Shown here in pieces: positions 37,035 to 49,535 of a DNA stretch of 64,000 bases (position 1 is the first letter of the stretch; each line of letters begins with the position of its first letter). The translations under genes were made by a program, and so were the position numbers. Under the pieces are notes generated by a model that was given only the letters and a program-made list of their open reading frames with translations, was not told the origin of the DNA and made no database searches. Origin of the DNA: Phoronis australis (lineage: Eukaryota > Phoronida > Phoronidae); NCBI GenBank assembly GCA_002633005.1, contig NMRA01000044.1:400594-464593 (forward strand), read 5' to 3'.

Positions 37035-39949
37035 CAGAAAATGACAATTTGAAGAAACTATCGTATCCCTCTGTTCAACTTGATCAGTTTGCAATGTTTC
37101 TCACAACTGGATTGAATTGCTGGTGGCTGTGTGGTGGTGCTGGTCCTTTGGACCTTGGGGGTCACCTTGTTGCCACATCCTTGAATGAAGTGTTTTGGCC
37201 AGGCAACTATTCTCTCTGGGTTTAGTTGGTGAAGGAATTCAAGTAGTTTGTTTATGTCTGCCTGACTTGGCTCCAAGCTCACAGAGTTCTTGGTGTAAGG
37301 ACCAGACACTGATTGGTCAGGATCAAGCAGCTGATTGTCTTCTAGACTGGTCATTCATCAACATTTTAGAGTTGAAAATGCAAGTAGGTTAAATGGCTGT
37401 AAAATGCATGTGTGTTTGTGTCAACTTTTAAGATACCACACAACCAATTACCCTAGAACAGACAGTGGTAGTGTGGATGCCATTTGCACTGACAATTCAC
37501 CACGGTGGCTGGCTCGTTCTAAGATAACATGCTCGCAGTTGCTCGACATAGGTCATGGACGCCCTGAGAAATTGGGAATCCCATTTTGGCTCGCCCTTTT
37601 TTTTGGAAATCTTGGATGAACCTCTGCATTTACCCCGACAATTTCTAATTGTTGTGACTGTAGTTCCTGCCTTGAAGGTTTTAGTAGCTAGTCGTCAGTG
37701 CTAATGTTTTCTAATTTTTTGGCAGCAGTTCCACCTACTGAATTATAATGTTTGCAACTGCTATGAGTTGTAACAGGTAAAGCCTGTCGCACAAGTTATA
37801 AAACCAGTTGTAAAAGGTTTTACTGGTTTTAAGTATTGTAACCACTATGGTGTCAACAGGGTATTAGTGTAGACACAAGTTATCATAGATGGGTATTTAT
37901 TGATGAAGAATAATACTTTCTATCCTAAGCAGTGTAACCCTGGACCAATTAATATGGGAATTACCCTTATTTCTAAAGAAAATTTCAGGGGCACTCACCA
38001 ATTTCAGTAATAGGGATGGGAGAACCACGGGCTTTGTTTTTTTTTGTGTCAGTGCTGTTTCTTTTTCGGAAATCCGCCATTGAATTGAGCTTGGAGCACA
38101 TCAAAATTTCTCTCTAGACTTCATGTTTTGCACTTACCGTACACGGTCTGTTCATATCATGAGACTAAAAGACTAGTTACGAAATTGCATTTTAGTCTGC
38201 TGTAAGTCATTCTGTCAATGTGGCTAATTATTCAGTCCAGACTCCCATATGATAATGTTCAAGTCTGTCGTTGGAAAATGTTAATTTGTTTTCATCTAGT
38301 GGTGATGAGACGGGGGGGAATTCACTACTTGCACGAATTCGCCGTTCTGGTTGAAAGCGAGGTTTTGTGTCAAAATTACAATGGTTCTGCTTGTTTAGAA
38401 CACGTGTACTTCAACAATTGCCGTGTTAAAATTGATGTTAAAGTGAGGCATTGTGTCCTAAACAACAATGCTCAACAATCCTTTTTTGCAGCGCCATTGA
38501 AGTGTATAAGATGTGAATTCTTTACTAGTAGAGTGCTTGAGACGTCACTTGCTTTTATCACTGACAGCAGCGAAACAGTCAGTAATATTGGCTAAAGAAA
38601 TCCTTCAAGTTATGACTAAATCTGTTATTGAAATTTCAATGTCTTTTATATCAGTGTTGGTATTTTTTATAAATACCAGTGATTAGCAATAAAAAGCTGT
38701 TTTTGTGAACTACAAGGACTGTCTGACCTGTGTGGTTGTTGTCGTCTCCAACTTGGCTGCCATTTTACCATCTCAAACAACTCATTGAGCACTGCGGTAC
38801 CATTTTTTTGTAAGCCACGTTTGTAGACTCACTTGTTTTCCGTTCTGTTTGCTACGTAGCCTATTATCTTTACGGATGATGCTCAAAGCTTAATTTGTCA
38901 AGCTTTAATTGCGCTTCCTCTCAGAATCTACTGGGCACCTGATATAAACACAAGCCTTATGAATGACTGGTTTTGACTTGTATATTGCAGACACTACGTC
39001 ATTGCTGGGCTGAGCACTGAATGTGGTTGCTTCTATACCCAACGTGTTTGGCTTCTCAGAGTATGTTTTTTAAGAGACATTTACTCGAAGCAAATTAACC
39101 AGGCATCCAATTAGTTATGATTTTTGTGTTGGCAGGGCAGTATGTTTACAAACATTTGTCCTGCTATTGCTTTATCAAAGATTCTATTTATCAAAAGGAT
39201 TTTGGAAAATACTGAAGTGGAAAGGCAGAGTGAGGCAGTTAGTCTGTCTGTCTCCGTAAACAAACACCATGAGTGTCCTTTTCTTGCACAATTCTTTTGC
39301 CACAAGCTGTATTTTTTCATTCCACAGTTCCTTTTTTTCAAATATATCTTAAATTTTCAGCGATGTGTGTATTTACATTCTTTTCTCATGAGCAGTTGTT
39401 TTGGAGAAAAGAGTTGCAGTTGTTAGAAAAAAATGGGAGCATTGTGTGGATAGTGGGGAGGTTCAACTACCTCAAGAGGCTGCGGTTACATTATTTGGCT
39501 CTGGACAATGTTCGTACTTTCACACAGTCATCAAGTTGATGTCTGATGTTCAGGGATGTTAGATTTGAGCTCTAGTCTTCTCATTAAACCACTCGCTCTG
39601 CTTCAAAGTTAAAAGAGGCTGCCTTTGGCAGTGGTGAAGTTGTTGTTTTACTGCCTCATTTGGCCAGCTTGACTCCTCATCATCCTACCTGTGCTAAAAT
39701 ATTTGTCTGTAAGTCTTTAATTTGAAAGATGATGTGCCATATTCCTTTGAAATGCCCTGGGCTCTTTGATCTCTGGTGTGGCTGTTGAAGTGAGAGGTTG
39801 TGGTAAAAAGGCACTAGTCACAAATTTGCAGTTCAAGAATTAGAATGAAGCTTATGTCATGTTCACAATAGGTGTTAGCCTAGAACAAAGTGGCCCCTTT
39901 AACCCCTTATCTTTCATTATTGTTGATTATGGTAAAACGCCATTTTAGG

Positions 39950-40302
39950 ACAGAATGTGGTCAGCCAGGGAGACTTGGTCTTATTTTTTCGTAAAACTTG
40001 AAACACCACAGGACCCTCAACCCTACAATTTTGGCAGTGAATATCGGCCCTAGTCCCCGCTGAAAAAATCGGGCGAAATTCTCCTTATGATGCCTAAAAG
40101 TTATCCCCCTCAAGTAATTGAAAGGTAACACTTTGAAAGAGCACAAATGTTAGTTTTGGCTACTTGAGGCAGAGCCTATGAGGGCTTGCAACAGGGTGGG
40201 ACGTGTTATTGATGGTGATCGGGAGGTAGAATTTTCCCTCACTCCGAAATATTACCCTCTCAGAAGACACAAGCACCTTTCCCCTGGGATGAGCAGGGCC
40301 CT
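39950..40302. repeat. Diverged dispersed repeat with a CAGGGCCCTG end
   Basis: Contains GAATATCGGCCCTAGTCCCC and AAATTCTCCTTATGATGCC, matching in order the fragment at 5452–5590. CAGGGCCCTG lies at 40,293–40,302. It is probably an old non-autonomous hAT-like copy; the left end is not defined. Confidence 0.35.
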
Positions 40303-42815
40303 GCACCAGATAGTAATGTTTTGTTCTTCAGTACACCTACTATAAGAAAATCTTTGAAATTTGCATTCACAGCTAGTGGGAAACTAAAAACGGGGAGTTC
40401 TAACAATGATGGTAAAAATTCTCTTGTTAGGGATGATGAAAAATTAATTTTTTGCTCAAGTTTTAGAAATAGGGAATAGTGGTTTTTCCAAAGTCAAGGT
40501 GATTGTTTTTGATGATTTTCCCTATATTTTCAGACTTTAATGATACAAAACGTTTCCCTTGTTTGAGAAATATGACGAAAGCCTAAACTGCCCAAGTACT
40601 AGTCTTCAGAATGAATGTCCAGCTTGGGCTTGAATTTTAATGTCCCAAATCTTTGAGACTGTTACACACTGAAGATTTTTTACTGTAGTTTGGCGTGAAT
40701 CAGCTGAGATTTTATCGTGGCTAATCTCGTATTTTCCTTAATTAGCTTGTGAGAAGGAAGGGAGATGGGAAATGTAGCGTTTAACGAAGTAGTAGACATT
40801 AGATTTGTGACCACCCACTTGCTTTCACTGTTTGCCATTGTCAGGGCTCATGTCAGTTTGCACAATATAATTCGTCTGGCGAACTGTATTTTTTATTTCC
40901 TTCAGTACACACCAATCAGATTCATTTACCAATCAGATTCATTGACCACTCTGTGTGCTGCCTACCAATCACATCAGGGAAAAGTTACTAACAACACCGG
41001 TGTAGGATGACATTTTCAATCTCTATTTTCCCTCTCGTTTTTCTGGTTCGGTCCATGGTTGTTTCGTATCGTAGCATCAGTCATGTATGTTGCCTACAAC
41101 AATTATTCTATGAATTACACCATTAAGTCCAGAGTCCAAAGTTCTCGTGGCTATGCTCGAGTGATTTTTTTCTTGCTCTGCTGTAGACGTGTCATGTCTA
41201 TTGAAGCGTAGGAGGGCAATACATTTCAGATGCGGGTCATAGGTGAACTGGCATTTATCATGTAATAGGATTTATTGCCAACTTAAAAGCTAATTTTAAT
41301 TCCTAAGTTATGTACATTCCTTGTTGTCTTTTCACAAAAAATGCCGTTTTTAAGATGTCCAGTTGCACCAGTAGTTTATTAGAAATTGGGATTATTTTTT
41401 GGGGCAACTAACTGATCTTGCCAAGCAAACCCTCAATTGTAGCTAAAGTTGTTTCAGCACTGACAAGTCTGCCTTATCCCCTAATCAATCTTCTTGATGG
41501 CTGCTGTTGATGTAACATATAGTGAGTTTTGTGGTGGGACCTTATTGTTGCCATTGTGATATACATAAGATTATCATTACATGTTCCAGGGATTCTTATA
41601 CCTACCAGACTGACTCAAGTACCATCAATAACTGGTCAGTTCAATCAATGGCTTAAGTAGTAACTTTCTAGTATGGCCTCCTCATGCTCAACCATGGAAA
41701 GTTGTGACTACTTAAATTGCCACGATTTTGAATCAACGTTTTATTTTAAGAACTTTGCTCAAGAGGATGGTTCATGAAACTTAAACTACAAAAGATAAGT
41801 AAATGATACTCCACACATCAATCCTCTTTGCCGTGTTCATTTTTCTGGTGAACTACTACATTCCCAAGTCATGAACAGATATTTCTTGATGGTCTTTCGA
41901 CTCCCAGACTTGCTCGTTTTCCCCTGTGCAGTCCCCAGGGACTTGCAGAGAAATGTGAGTTGTATTATTACGTCAACACTTTCATTCTATTTTCCCGTAG
42001 TATTTACCCTGTTTCAATTGTCCTGTGGGATGCATGGCTTGAAAGATTCGATGTCGCGTAGCTAATGTTATGTCTTGTTACTGTGATTCAAAGCTTCAAA
42101 GCATGGTACAAACGAGTGCAAGTGCAATTGTAAAAAATATGTAGTCTGTGAGGATGCATTTGTTAGATTATCTATGTGTGTTCCTATTGTTACTTGTTCA
42201 ATGTAGACATTTTTATGTAGGTGTCTGAACAGAAACTGAGGGCATATTATGCGTGTAGTTTTAACAAGAGGTCACATTGTCATTTTTTAACATTTATCTT
42301 GTTGCCTTGTTGTTTAATTGTAATTGTGCAAGTATCCATGTGGCACTCAATCACAGGTGGCTGAGGTAGTGACGTAAGCCACTCGTCAGTGGTAGAGATG
42401 TCCTCCTGTCTTGCCACGATTCATAAATTCAGCTGTCAAGGCTTGGGAAAGTAAGCCAGGTTAATAAAATAGGTAGTGTTGGCCTTTGCTGGAGTCAACA
42501 GGTGCAGGTTGTGTTGTGTCTCTACTCAGAATGACATGCTGTGGCTTGTACTCAGGTAGTGTTTGGGTTCACAGTTGTCTCTCTGTGACAGGCGATGTCT
42601 CTTGTAGTCTTGTTATTTGTTGAGTATTAAATAACGGCTTTTATACAGCCATTAGGGTTGGTTTGTTAATGATGTTTCACACACCTGTTATTAGGTAGAG
42701 CTATGTAATGATTACTCTTTAGTGCTGTCTACAAACAGACTTAGTCTAAAACAAGTTGTTTCTTGAACGAGTTGTCGCTAGGTTTACGTACTGGCTGGAT
42801 GCTACTTAAACTAGT

Positions 42816-43182
42816 GTAACTTGCCCCGCTAGTGCAACTTAACTTACTTTTAAGTGGAGCCTTCTTACACACGCGTCCGATAACTAGGGTAAGGTGGAAG
42901 TTGTCGCTTTGTATGTGGCACTGAATGCCTGATGCGAGTACGACGTACGAAAGAAAACCCGTCTGTATGCATCCACAGTTGATAATAGCAACCCCCACTT
43001 TTGTGGCCACACAGCGATTACAAGTGGCACAAGTTACCCTAGAACAAGTTACCCCACCTGGATAATGTGGGGTAGGTTGCCACAAGGTGGGGTAAGTTGC
43101 TCTAATAGTTAAGGTACCCTGTACCATAGTTTAAATAGCATCCAGACAACGTTTCCCTACAAGAGTAACTTGTTCTAGGGTA
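42816..43182. repeat. Repeat with GGGGTAAGTTGC words and a 17-bp perfect inverted repeat
   Basis: GTAACTTGCCCC at 42,816–42,827 faces GGGGTAAGTTGC at 43,089–43,100, and a second near-copy (GGGGTAGGTTGC) lies just before that. TACCCTAGAACAAGTTA at 43,035–43,051 is the exact reverse complement of 43,166–43,182. Words of this type form the ends of small non-autonomous DNA elements in many marine animals. No transposase is visible; the 128-codon minus-strand ORF here follows the repeat and resembles nothing. Confidence 0.55.
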
Positions 43183-44189
43183 GGCTTTGTGTGGAGGGGA
43201 CTTATGTAGAGTTGAAATTGGAAAATGTCTATGGCAATGGTGGAGGGCAGTTGCTGTAAAATTGTTTGTTTTAGGAAGAATGGGGCATTGTTAAATGTGC
43301 AAACTGTTTTTGGCTTTGTTAAGAAAGTAGTTTGGAATTTGTTGAAGGATGGCTCAAATTCTTTTCTGCTGTCACTCATCCAATCAGTCTGCTGGATAAA
43401 TTCCCTATACCAAGGTTCAATGTCTAGCCTGCAGTGCTGGTATTTACATAACCCCAAACCTTATGCAAGCTTCTAAACTCACTTGACAATACTAAACTCT
43501 GGGTTAATGCTCCAGGTGCTAAAGTTGGGAAACCCTGAGACAGGGTGGGGTGCTTCTTGAAAGAGAAAACAGTCCTTTTGCGAGTTTATAACAATAACGC
43601 CAGATTATGTGAGACTTAACTGTGACGTCTCTGGAAGTGGGGCAAAAGCGTGTCGTTTGGCCATTTGCCCAATACGGTAGCAGAGTGTATTTTGTTGTTT
43701 ACTTCGAGTTTTTAACTGTTTTGTCCGAAAAATGCCAAACAGGCATTGCTGTTATGGCAAATGAAATTCAGATTCGCACTACAATACGTTCTATCGCGTT
43801 CTGTACTAATTTCATCCTGGGCGGTAGGCAAAATCCGCTCACTGATTATGTTTTCACCTCGTCAAAAATACATTCTACTCCTAAAATTATCACCTAGAAA
43901 GGCACTTACTTTCTTCAGTGATCTCTTCTGCTTCTAAACATATCTTCGATGAAGCATAGCTACGGGAATTCAAGTGACTTTGGCGAAGAATTCCAACTCC
44001 ACTTTGTGGTTACTGTTAACTTTGACCACGAGTGCGATATCCACTAAATATTTCAACTGAGTCAGGTGCGTATGAGGAAAAGGCTAGCGAGACTGAGCGA
44101 AGCGCGTGACCTGGCGCGTGACACTTGAAAAATAGCATGAGAAAATATCAAGTCCCTTGGACTTTTTGTTCATCGACAGGCGTGATTTC

Positions 44190-44660
44190 AAATAACTTCC
44201 TCAAAATGGCGCCCAGTGAGAGAAACTTGAGCGAACCGCGAGGTTTTCATGGCTATGTTCAAGTTATTTGTAGAATAAATTGTATCCAGAGTCAGGGTAT
44301 GTATTAATTATAACTCCATGTGCACATGTTCATGTTTCATTTGATTTTATTTGCTGTATTTTGAAGTGAGTAACTTTTCATGGGGATATACTATCGCCCC
44401 TGTATGCCTGCGGCATTCAGGCCTTGACCGGGTTGAGTTCCAATTTCAGTCCGTTCACAGCTTCGCACAACATAACAAGTTCCCATTTTCTTCACCCATT
44501 CACAGTTATTCCACGGTTCATCTACCATCTCTTAAGTTGTGTTAACGTTTTAAGCGTAAAATTCACCATAAGAACTCCAGTAAGATTAAGGTGTGTAGCA
44601 AAGACTCGTGGCAAAACAAGAGCAATATGGCGGGTTTTGCCCTCCTTCCGGTGACGTCAC
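44190..44660 (+). promoter_or_regulatory. Candidate intronic promoter (YY1-, ETS- and CRE-like motifs)
   Basis: CAATATGGCGGG (YY1-like, 44,623–44,634) is followed within 20 bases by CCTTCCGGTGACGTCAC (44,644–44,660), an ETS site joined to a full palindromic CRE. A second YY1-like AAAATGGCGCCC lies near 44,203. The combination is characteristic of TATA-less promoters of broadly expressed genes. It could be an alternative FNDC3 start, a non-coding RNA promoter, or sequence brought in by a transposon. No exon can be assigned. Confidence 0.3.
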
Positions 44661-45124
44661 ATTGACTAACTAGAAACTCGCAAGTGAGCTATTGGCAATA
44701 TAGTCAGGGTAGGCAATTACCTGAGCAGTGGCCACTTACTTTGAATTTTTGGCCTAACTTGTCAAGCTCAGGATGTTCCTTCGATCGTGCAATTTGTGGG
44801 CTTCTTAATCAGTGGAACCCGGCAACCTCAAGTTTCTCATGGCTCAAACAGAAACAGGATTTCGACTTTGAATGGGTGATTTTGTGACACCGTCGAAAAA
44901 ACATAGATGTTTTCAAATATATTAGCGTGCTGCAAAATGTCATACTGTGGAACTTTATGGAACTCCAATGGTAGTCCACTTATTGTATCAGCATGTACCA
45001 TTTCGGATCAGTGAACGCAACTGCATTTCATATTGGACGTTCCTGGCCTGACTCAAACTTAGCAATTGCAATGACAGAGGGGTGTAATTAATTGCTCAAT
45101 TCAAATGTGGGTCGACATGGGAGA

Positions 45125-47090
45125 TACCGTATTCGCCGTAATAACCACCCATGCCCTTATAAGCGCCCCCCACGCGTTTTCAGACTTTGCTAAAATAAGC
45201 GCCATGAATGTGTACGTGCGAAAAATGCCTTACAGTCCTAAAATTCTACAGTAATGTCTTCTATTTATCAATAATATCCAACAGTCTTGAAAAAAAATCG
45301 TGCGCAGAATTTGTAGACCAAGAGCCTCACCGCTATTTCGGTATTTAGCCATGACTATACACTTCAAACTTCCGCCATGCATCAAGATTAACACAAAAGT
45401 TCTGCTGATCTTGCGAGGACTAATGGTTGGGCCTTTCAGAGCAGAAGTAGTGTACTTGTCTACGGGATTGCTTTGTAGATATTTTCCGCTTTCAACGTGA
45501 AAACCGCGAATCGAAGACTAAGAAAAAGCTTGGCAGTTTTAAAAGCACGTGGCCAGAAAGCGAGCGCCACATGCATGAACCTGACATCAAAGACATTAGT
45601 CGGGAACTATCCATTCATGAAACGGGTAGCATAGCATCGGCAAGAAATGAATATTGGCACTAATTTCTGACAGTTTCTAATACTATGAAAAATGTTTGGG
45701 TTATTTTTAAGATGAATTGTTTGATTAACCGTAATTGGTGTTTTTAAGCCAAATATCCTATAAAATGACCACTGACAGTGAATGCTTACACACCCTTACA
45801 CCGAATAATAACTGTCAGATAGTCACGTACGCATCCAGCCACACGGCGACTAATATGGGCCTTACCGAGACAAATGTCGAACGTTTTTAGCACAAGACCA
45901 GCAAGTGCTGAATGAAACACGCTTCGGTTTAGGCCTACTGCTTGTGCAAATTTCTTTAGATACAATGCACATCTAGCTCGTTAGATTGCGTGGCTCTGGC
46001 CAAAAGACCGTCTCTGCTTTGGCAAATGAACTCTGGTGACACGCACGCACTCGCTTACTCCACAAATGCAAACGAACTTCAAAACAAATGTCACTTCACA
46101 ACAACATGTGTGTTCGTCCAGAGATTTTTCTCATGATGCTGTTCATACATGTAGATGGCACAACGTAGCACAGATTTGTACTTAAACCTGCCGTCATCCC
46201 AACTCCACGGGAATTTAAAAATCTTAGGGACACTACTTGGAAAACTTAAGGAGGATTTCAGGTAATTTGCTTGAGTCGAAACTGTATTTTTTTCAAGCAT
46301 TCAAGTCGCCATATCAACGATTGCGAGGCAATCATTCGGCGAGTTTTCGCCCTGGGATTTCAGCACAATTTTCTGTAAAATGATCGTAATTTAGCAGCAA
46401 AGTTTGATAGCAATGCACCACGGTTTGTAGAATGTCTTTCATAGATTACAGATAGGCCTGCATCACAGAGCGTAAATATGATGAATCTTAGCTTCCAATT
46501 CCACCCGTTTCGGAGACCCGGTTTCAACGGCCTGGGTTATAATAAGCGCCCCCCACAAACTTTTCTAAGCGCCCTGTGCGGTTATTACCAGGGCTTGGAA
46601 TTTTCCGCGGAAACACGGATTTTCGCTTTTTTCAAATGTGCTTTTCGCTTTTTTAAAAAATCGGATTTGATATAAAATTTCTGCGGCAAATTCCTTTCTT
46701 ACCGCAGCGTTGCAGACGACGTTCACCTCGAAAAGCGGAAGTTGCTCTTTATGTTTCGGAGGAACGTAAATTGTCAACATTGCCGGGGCATCTGGGACAG
46801 CGTGGTGGGATTTTCAATGGCGTCTCGTGTTATTGTTAAGCGCGGCGACAAATACTACCGCTCTGCAGCTAAAAATGTGTGGTTTGGGAGTGGACGGGCG
46901 AGCTAAAAGACGCAGACGCATGCTACTGCTGGTGGTAACGTTTTTTTTCTTTTAATCCTCCCGATTTTTGTCAGCGAAAGGTTCACATTGACCATTTCAA
47001 GGCTCGTTATCGGGCATGATTTGGGCCGTAAAAGTTTCCGCGTTTTTTGTCATTGGTCATTCCAAGCCCTGTATTACGGCGAATACGGTA
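45125..47090. mobile_element. 1.97-kb non-autonomous TIR transposon
   Basis: Bounded by the perfect 19-bp inverted repeat TACCGTATTCGCCGTAATA (left, from 45,125) and its reverse complement ending at 47,090. A subterminal ATAAGCGCCCCCCAC word occurs near both ends in direct orientation. Flanks allow a TA target duplication if the element proper starts at CCGTATT. The interior has only short ORFs without transposase features. A second element (46,589–47,071) is inserted next to the right end. The TACCGTA start and GCGCTTA words are shared with the GGGCGGTTAA family, suggesting related transposases. Confidence 0.8.
46589..47071. mobile_element. 483-bp nested element with CAGGGCTTGGAAT ends
   Basis: The 13-bp terminal inverted repeat CAGGGCTTGGAAT (46,589) is answered by ATTCCAAGCCCTG (ending 47,071). 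The 6-bp direct repeat TATTAC lies on both sides (46,583–46,588 and 47,072–47,077). Removing the insert and one TATTAC restores an intact end of the host element. CAGGG ends suggest a hAT-like source, but a 6-bp duplication is shorter than the usual 8. There is no ORF of note. Confidence 0.8.
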
Positions 47091-47859
47091 AATCTAGCAA
47101 AATCTCGTGCAAATCTTGTGCAACTTATACACATGAATAACTTCACTGTCCGATTTACCACGGGTTTACTGACGTCACCAAAAATATAAAGGGAGGATGG
47201 AAAAAAAGAAATTACTGGTCCATGTGAGTCACCAAATTACCATGGTAAGAAGGTATTCCTGAGTGCGCGGTGTTTTTTTTGCTTGGATGGATTTTTGACT
47301 GTCTTTTTTTTTCACCAACTGCTGGAATAGTGTGGTGACGGTAATAAAAAACTGTGGGAATTGTTTTTTCCAAAATCAGGGCGACGCATTGGTAACTTAA
47401 TCGTCAGGTTTAAAAAAAAAAACTCGCCTTGGGGTGCGTGTTTGGAGCACACATGAGCCAAGAGCATTGTGGTTCCAGGAAAGAGAGGGCATCCATTCGG
47501 TTGGCTATGAATATCAATTCATGCACCTGAATGACCCCTGTGTGTTCTGTCTGCTCGTTGCCAAAAATTGTCACAAGGAGGCATCCACTATTAACCTCTG
47601 AACTATGACTAATCTCGTAGTAGAAAAGCACCAATTCTATAAAAATCTACAATAAAATAAGACCATTTGATAAGTTTAAGAAAAGGTAGTTGCCAGCTGA
47701 AAAACGCAACTTCTCGAGACTATCATACGCCTTGCTTCCCGCTTACACGGGAGTCCGAGCCAGAGGCAAAGTTGCGAACAAAAGCATGTGGTCAAGGTCA
47801 AGTTCTGTTAGCGGTAAGTTGGGCATGAAGAATTACCCAAGAGGTGGAAATTTGCACAA

Positions 47860-47960
47860 AATGTGGATAGGTGATTATTCAAACAGTGGCCACTTGCATC
47901 GAAATTTGGCAAAAGTCGGGGGTGGGCCCGGGCATGGGCGTTAACCCATGAGTTTACGGT
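47860..47960 (-). mobile_element. GGGCGGTTAA-family element, solo terminus
   Basis: Ends GGGCATGGGCGTTAACCC then GAGTTTACGGTA. This matches the outer terminus of the 18.1- and 62.8-kb copies, with CAGTGGCCACTTGCATCGAA corresponding to their subterminal block. The opposite end is not found, though a similar subterminal block lies near 44,700–44,750. Confidence 0.5.
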
Positions 47961-49142
47961 AGATTCCATGACACCTGAAAATATCCACTGATGTGCTTAG
48001 ATTTATTGTGTCTCGAATACAATGATTTGCCTAGAACAGGACCCGCCCATATCTTGTATCTATAACAAGTAGGATATTCTTTCAGATATGAACCTGTGGC
48101 TTTTCAGAAATCATTGAGAAGTAGCCGTTTAGAACAGGAAGTGTGGTAGACATTAGTAAAATGAAAATATGTTGGTAGGTGAGTTTTTACACTTCAAATT
48201 TCATAAATGAGATGCTTGAAGTGAAAAAACAGCAAACTTGGCAAATGTGTGCCGTTTCTTTTCTCAAATGGAAAATTGGGAGTGTCTCACATGATTTGTG
48301 AAGACCAATTTCACCTTCTCAGGTATCTTGTGCACGACTCACCTCCTGAGGCACACAAACTCGACCACACCCCGGCCTATCTTTGACGAATGATTCTGAC
48401 TTCTATTTGATTACTTCTTGTATTATTTTGACTGCATGCGTGAATGTGGCGTGGCGACATTGTGGCGTCCTCAGGTATTTTTACCTGGTTGCCAAACAAA
48501 ATCTGAGGTCTCATTCCCCACTTGAAGGGTTCCAAATCGAGCTGTGTATTGAAACACTTTATGTGTCACATTTCTTTCATGTTGAACTCAAGATTCCAAA
48601 TATCGTTGTTGGATTTGGCGCTTCAATAAAGTAGGTCACAGCATTTTGGAAAAAGTGTAAATGCCCAGTCTGAGCATAGCATATGTCCTAGCCATTGCTG
48701 TCTGTTTAGTCATATGTCTGGGGAATGCGCAGGAAATAGTCCTTTCTCTGCTCCCACTTGTACGTTTCCTTTGACCTGTTTGGTCTCAATTGCCCAAGTG
48801 CTACATCAACATTAGGGAAGAATTTTTCTCTCTATTTTGGCTGCAACTACAGCAGCAGAAATTTAGCATTTAGCTGTAGTGGTGTTGCGGTCCTTTGACA
48901 CTGCAAGTCTTAGTGTCACGTATTGATCAAACTTGAAACACTATCCTTCTGGTGCTCATAACTCCTGGATGCCCTGTGAATCTCCTATGTCATGCTAGTT
49001 TTGTTTCTGTGTAATATGCAAAATGAAGGACTGAAAATTTGACATTTGTTGGCGTAGCCAACGTGGTCTTTCTGATGTTAAATGAATTTGAATAGAAATT
49101 AGACACAATTTATTCTCATATGGAAACATAGTAATCACAGGC

Positions 49143-49535
49143 TGCTTTCCCATTAGGGGAACTTCGGTTACTGATATCGAAGTTATTGCTATGACAACAG
49201 ACGACACTGTTCATTCCTACCCTCAAACAAATGTTGATGTCATTCTTCACTAGATATGCTTTCTTTTATTTTTTTATATCCGTCTGCTTAGAGCACGTCG
49301 GCTTCGCTTAAATAACAGAGAACATGTTTTGAGAGTATCGCGTGATCATGTGTTGTTGCCACGACCTCTACCGATAACTTTGACGAAGTATCATTTTTAG
49401 TGTTCCCACTACACCGAAACTTCGGTGAGTACCGAAACTTCGCTTTTAAATCGTACTATTTTAAGTGAAGTTTTGTTCGCAGATTATCTACCGTAGTTGA
49501 CCTTTCGCACTTACCGAAACTTCGGTAAAAATGAA
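49143..49535 (+). mobile_element. MITE, TGCTTTCCC family, copy 3
   Basis: Begins TGCTTTCCCATTAGGGGAAC and shares GAAGTTATTGCTA, GTCATTCTTCA, GAACATGTTTTG, CCTCTACCGATAAC and TTCCCACTACACC with copies 1 and 2. Many CCGAAACTTCGG palindromes lie toward its right side. The right terminal repeat is not recognisable. Confidence 0.65.

Noticed and set aside
42360-42430. CAGTGGTAGAG word as a tRNA-Gly-like A box
   Set aside because: No B box at the right distance and no arm pairing.
42741-43127. 128-codon minus-strand ORF
   Set aside because: Lies over the GGGGTAAGTTGC repeat and its frame is explained by that repeat.
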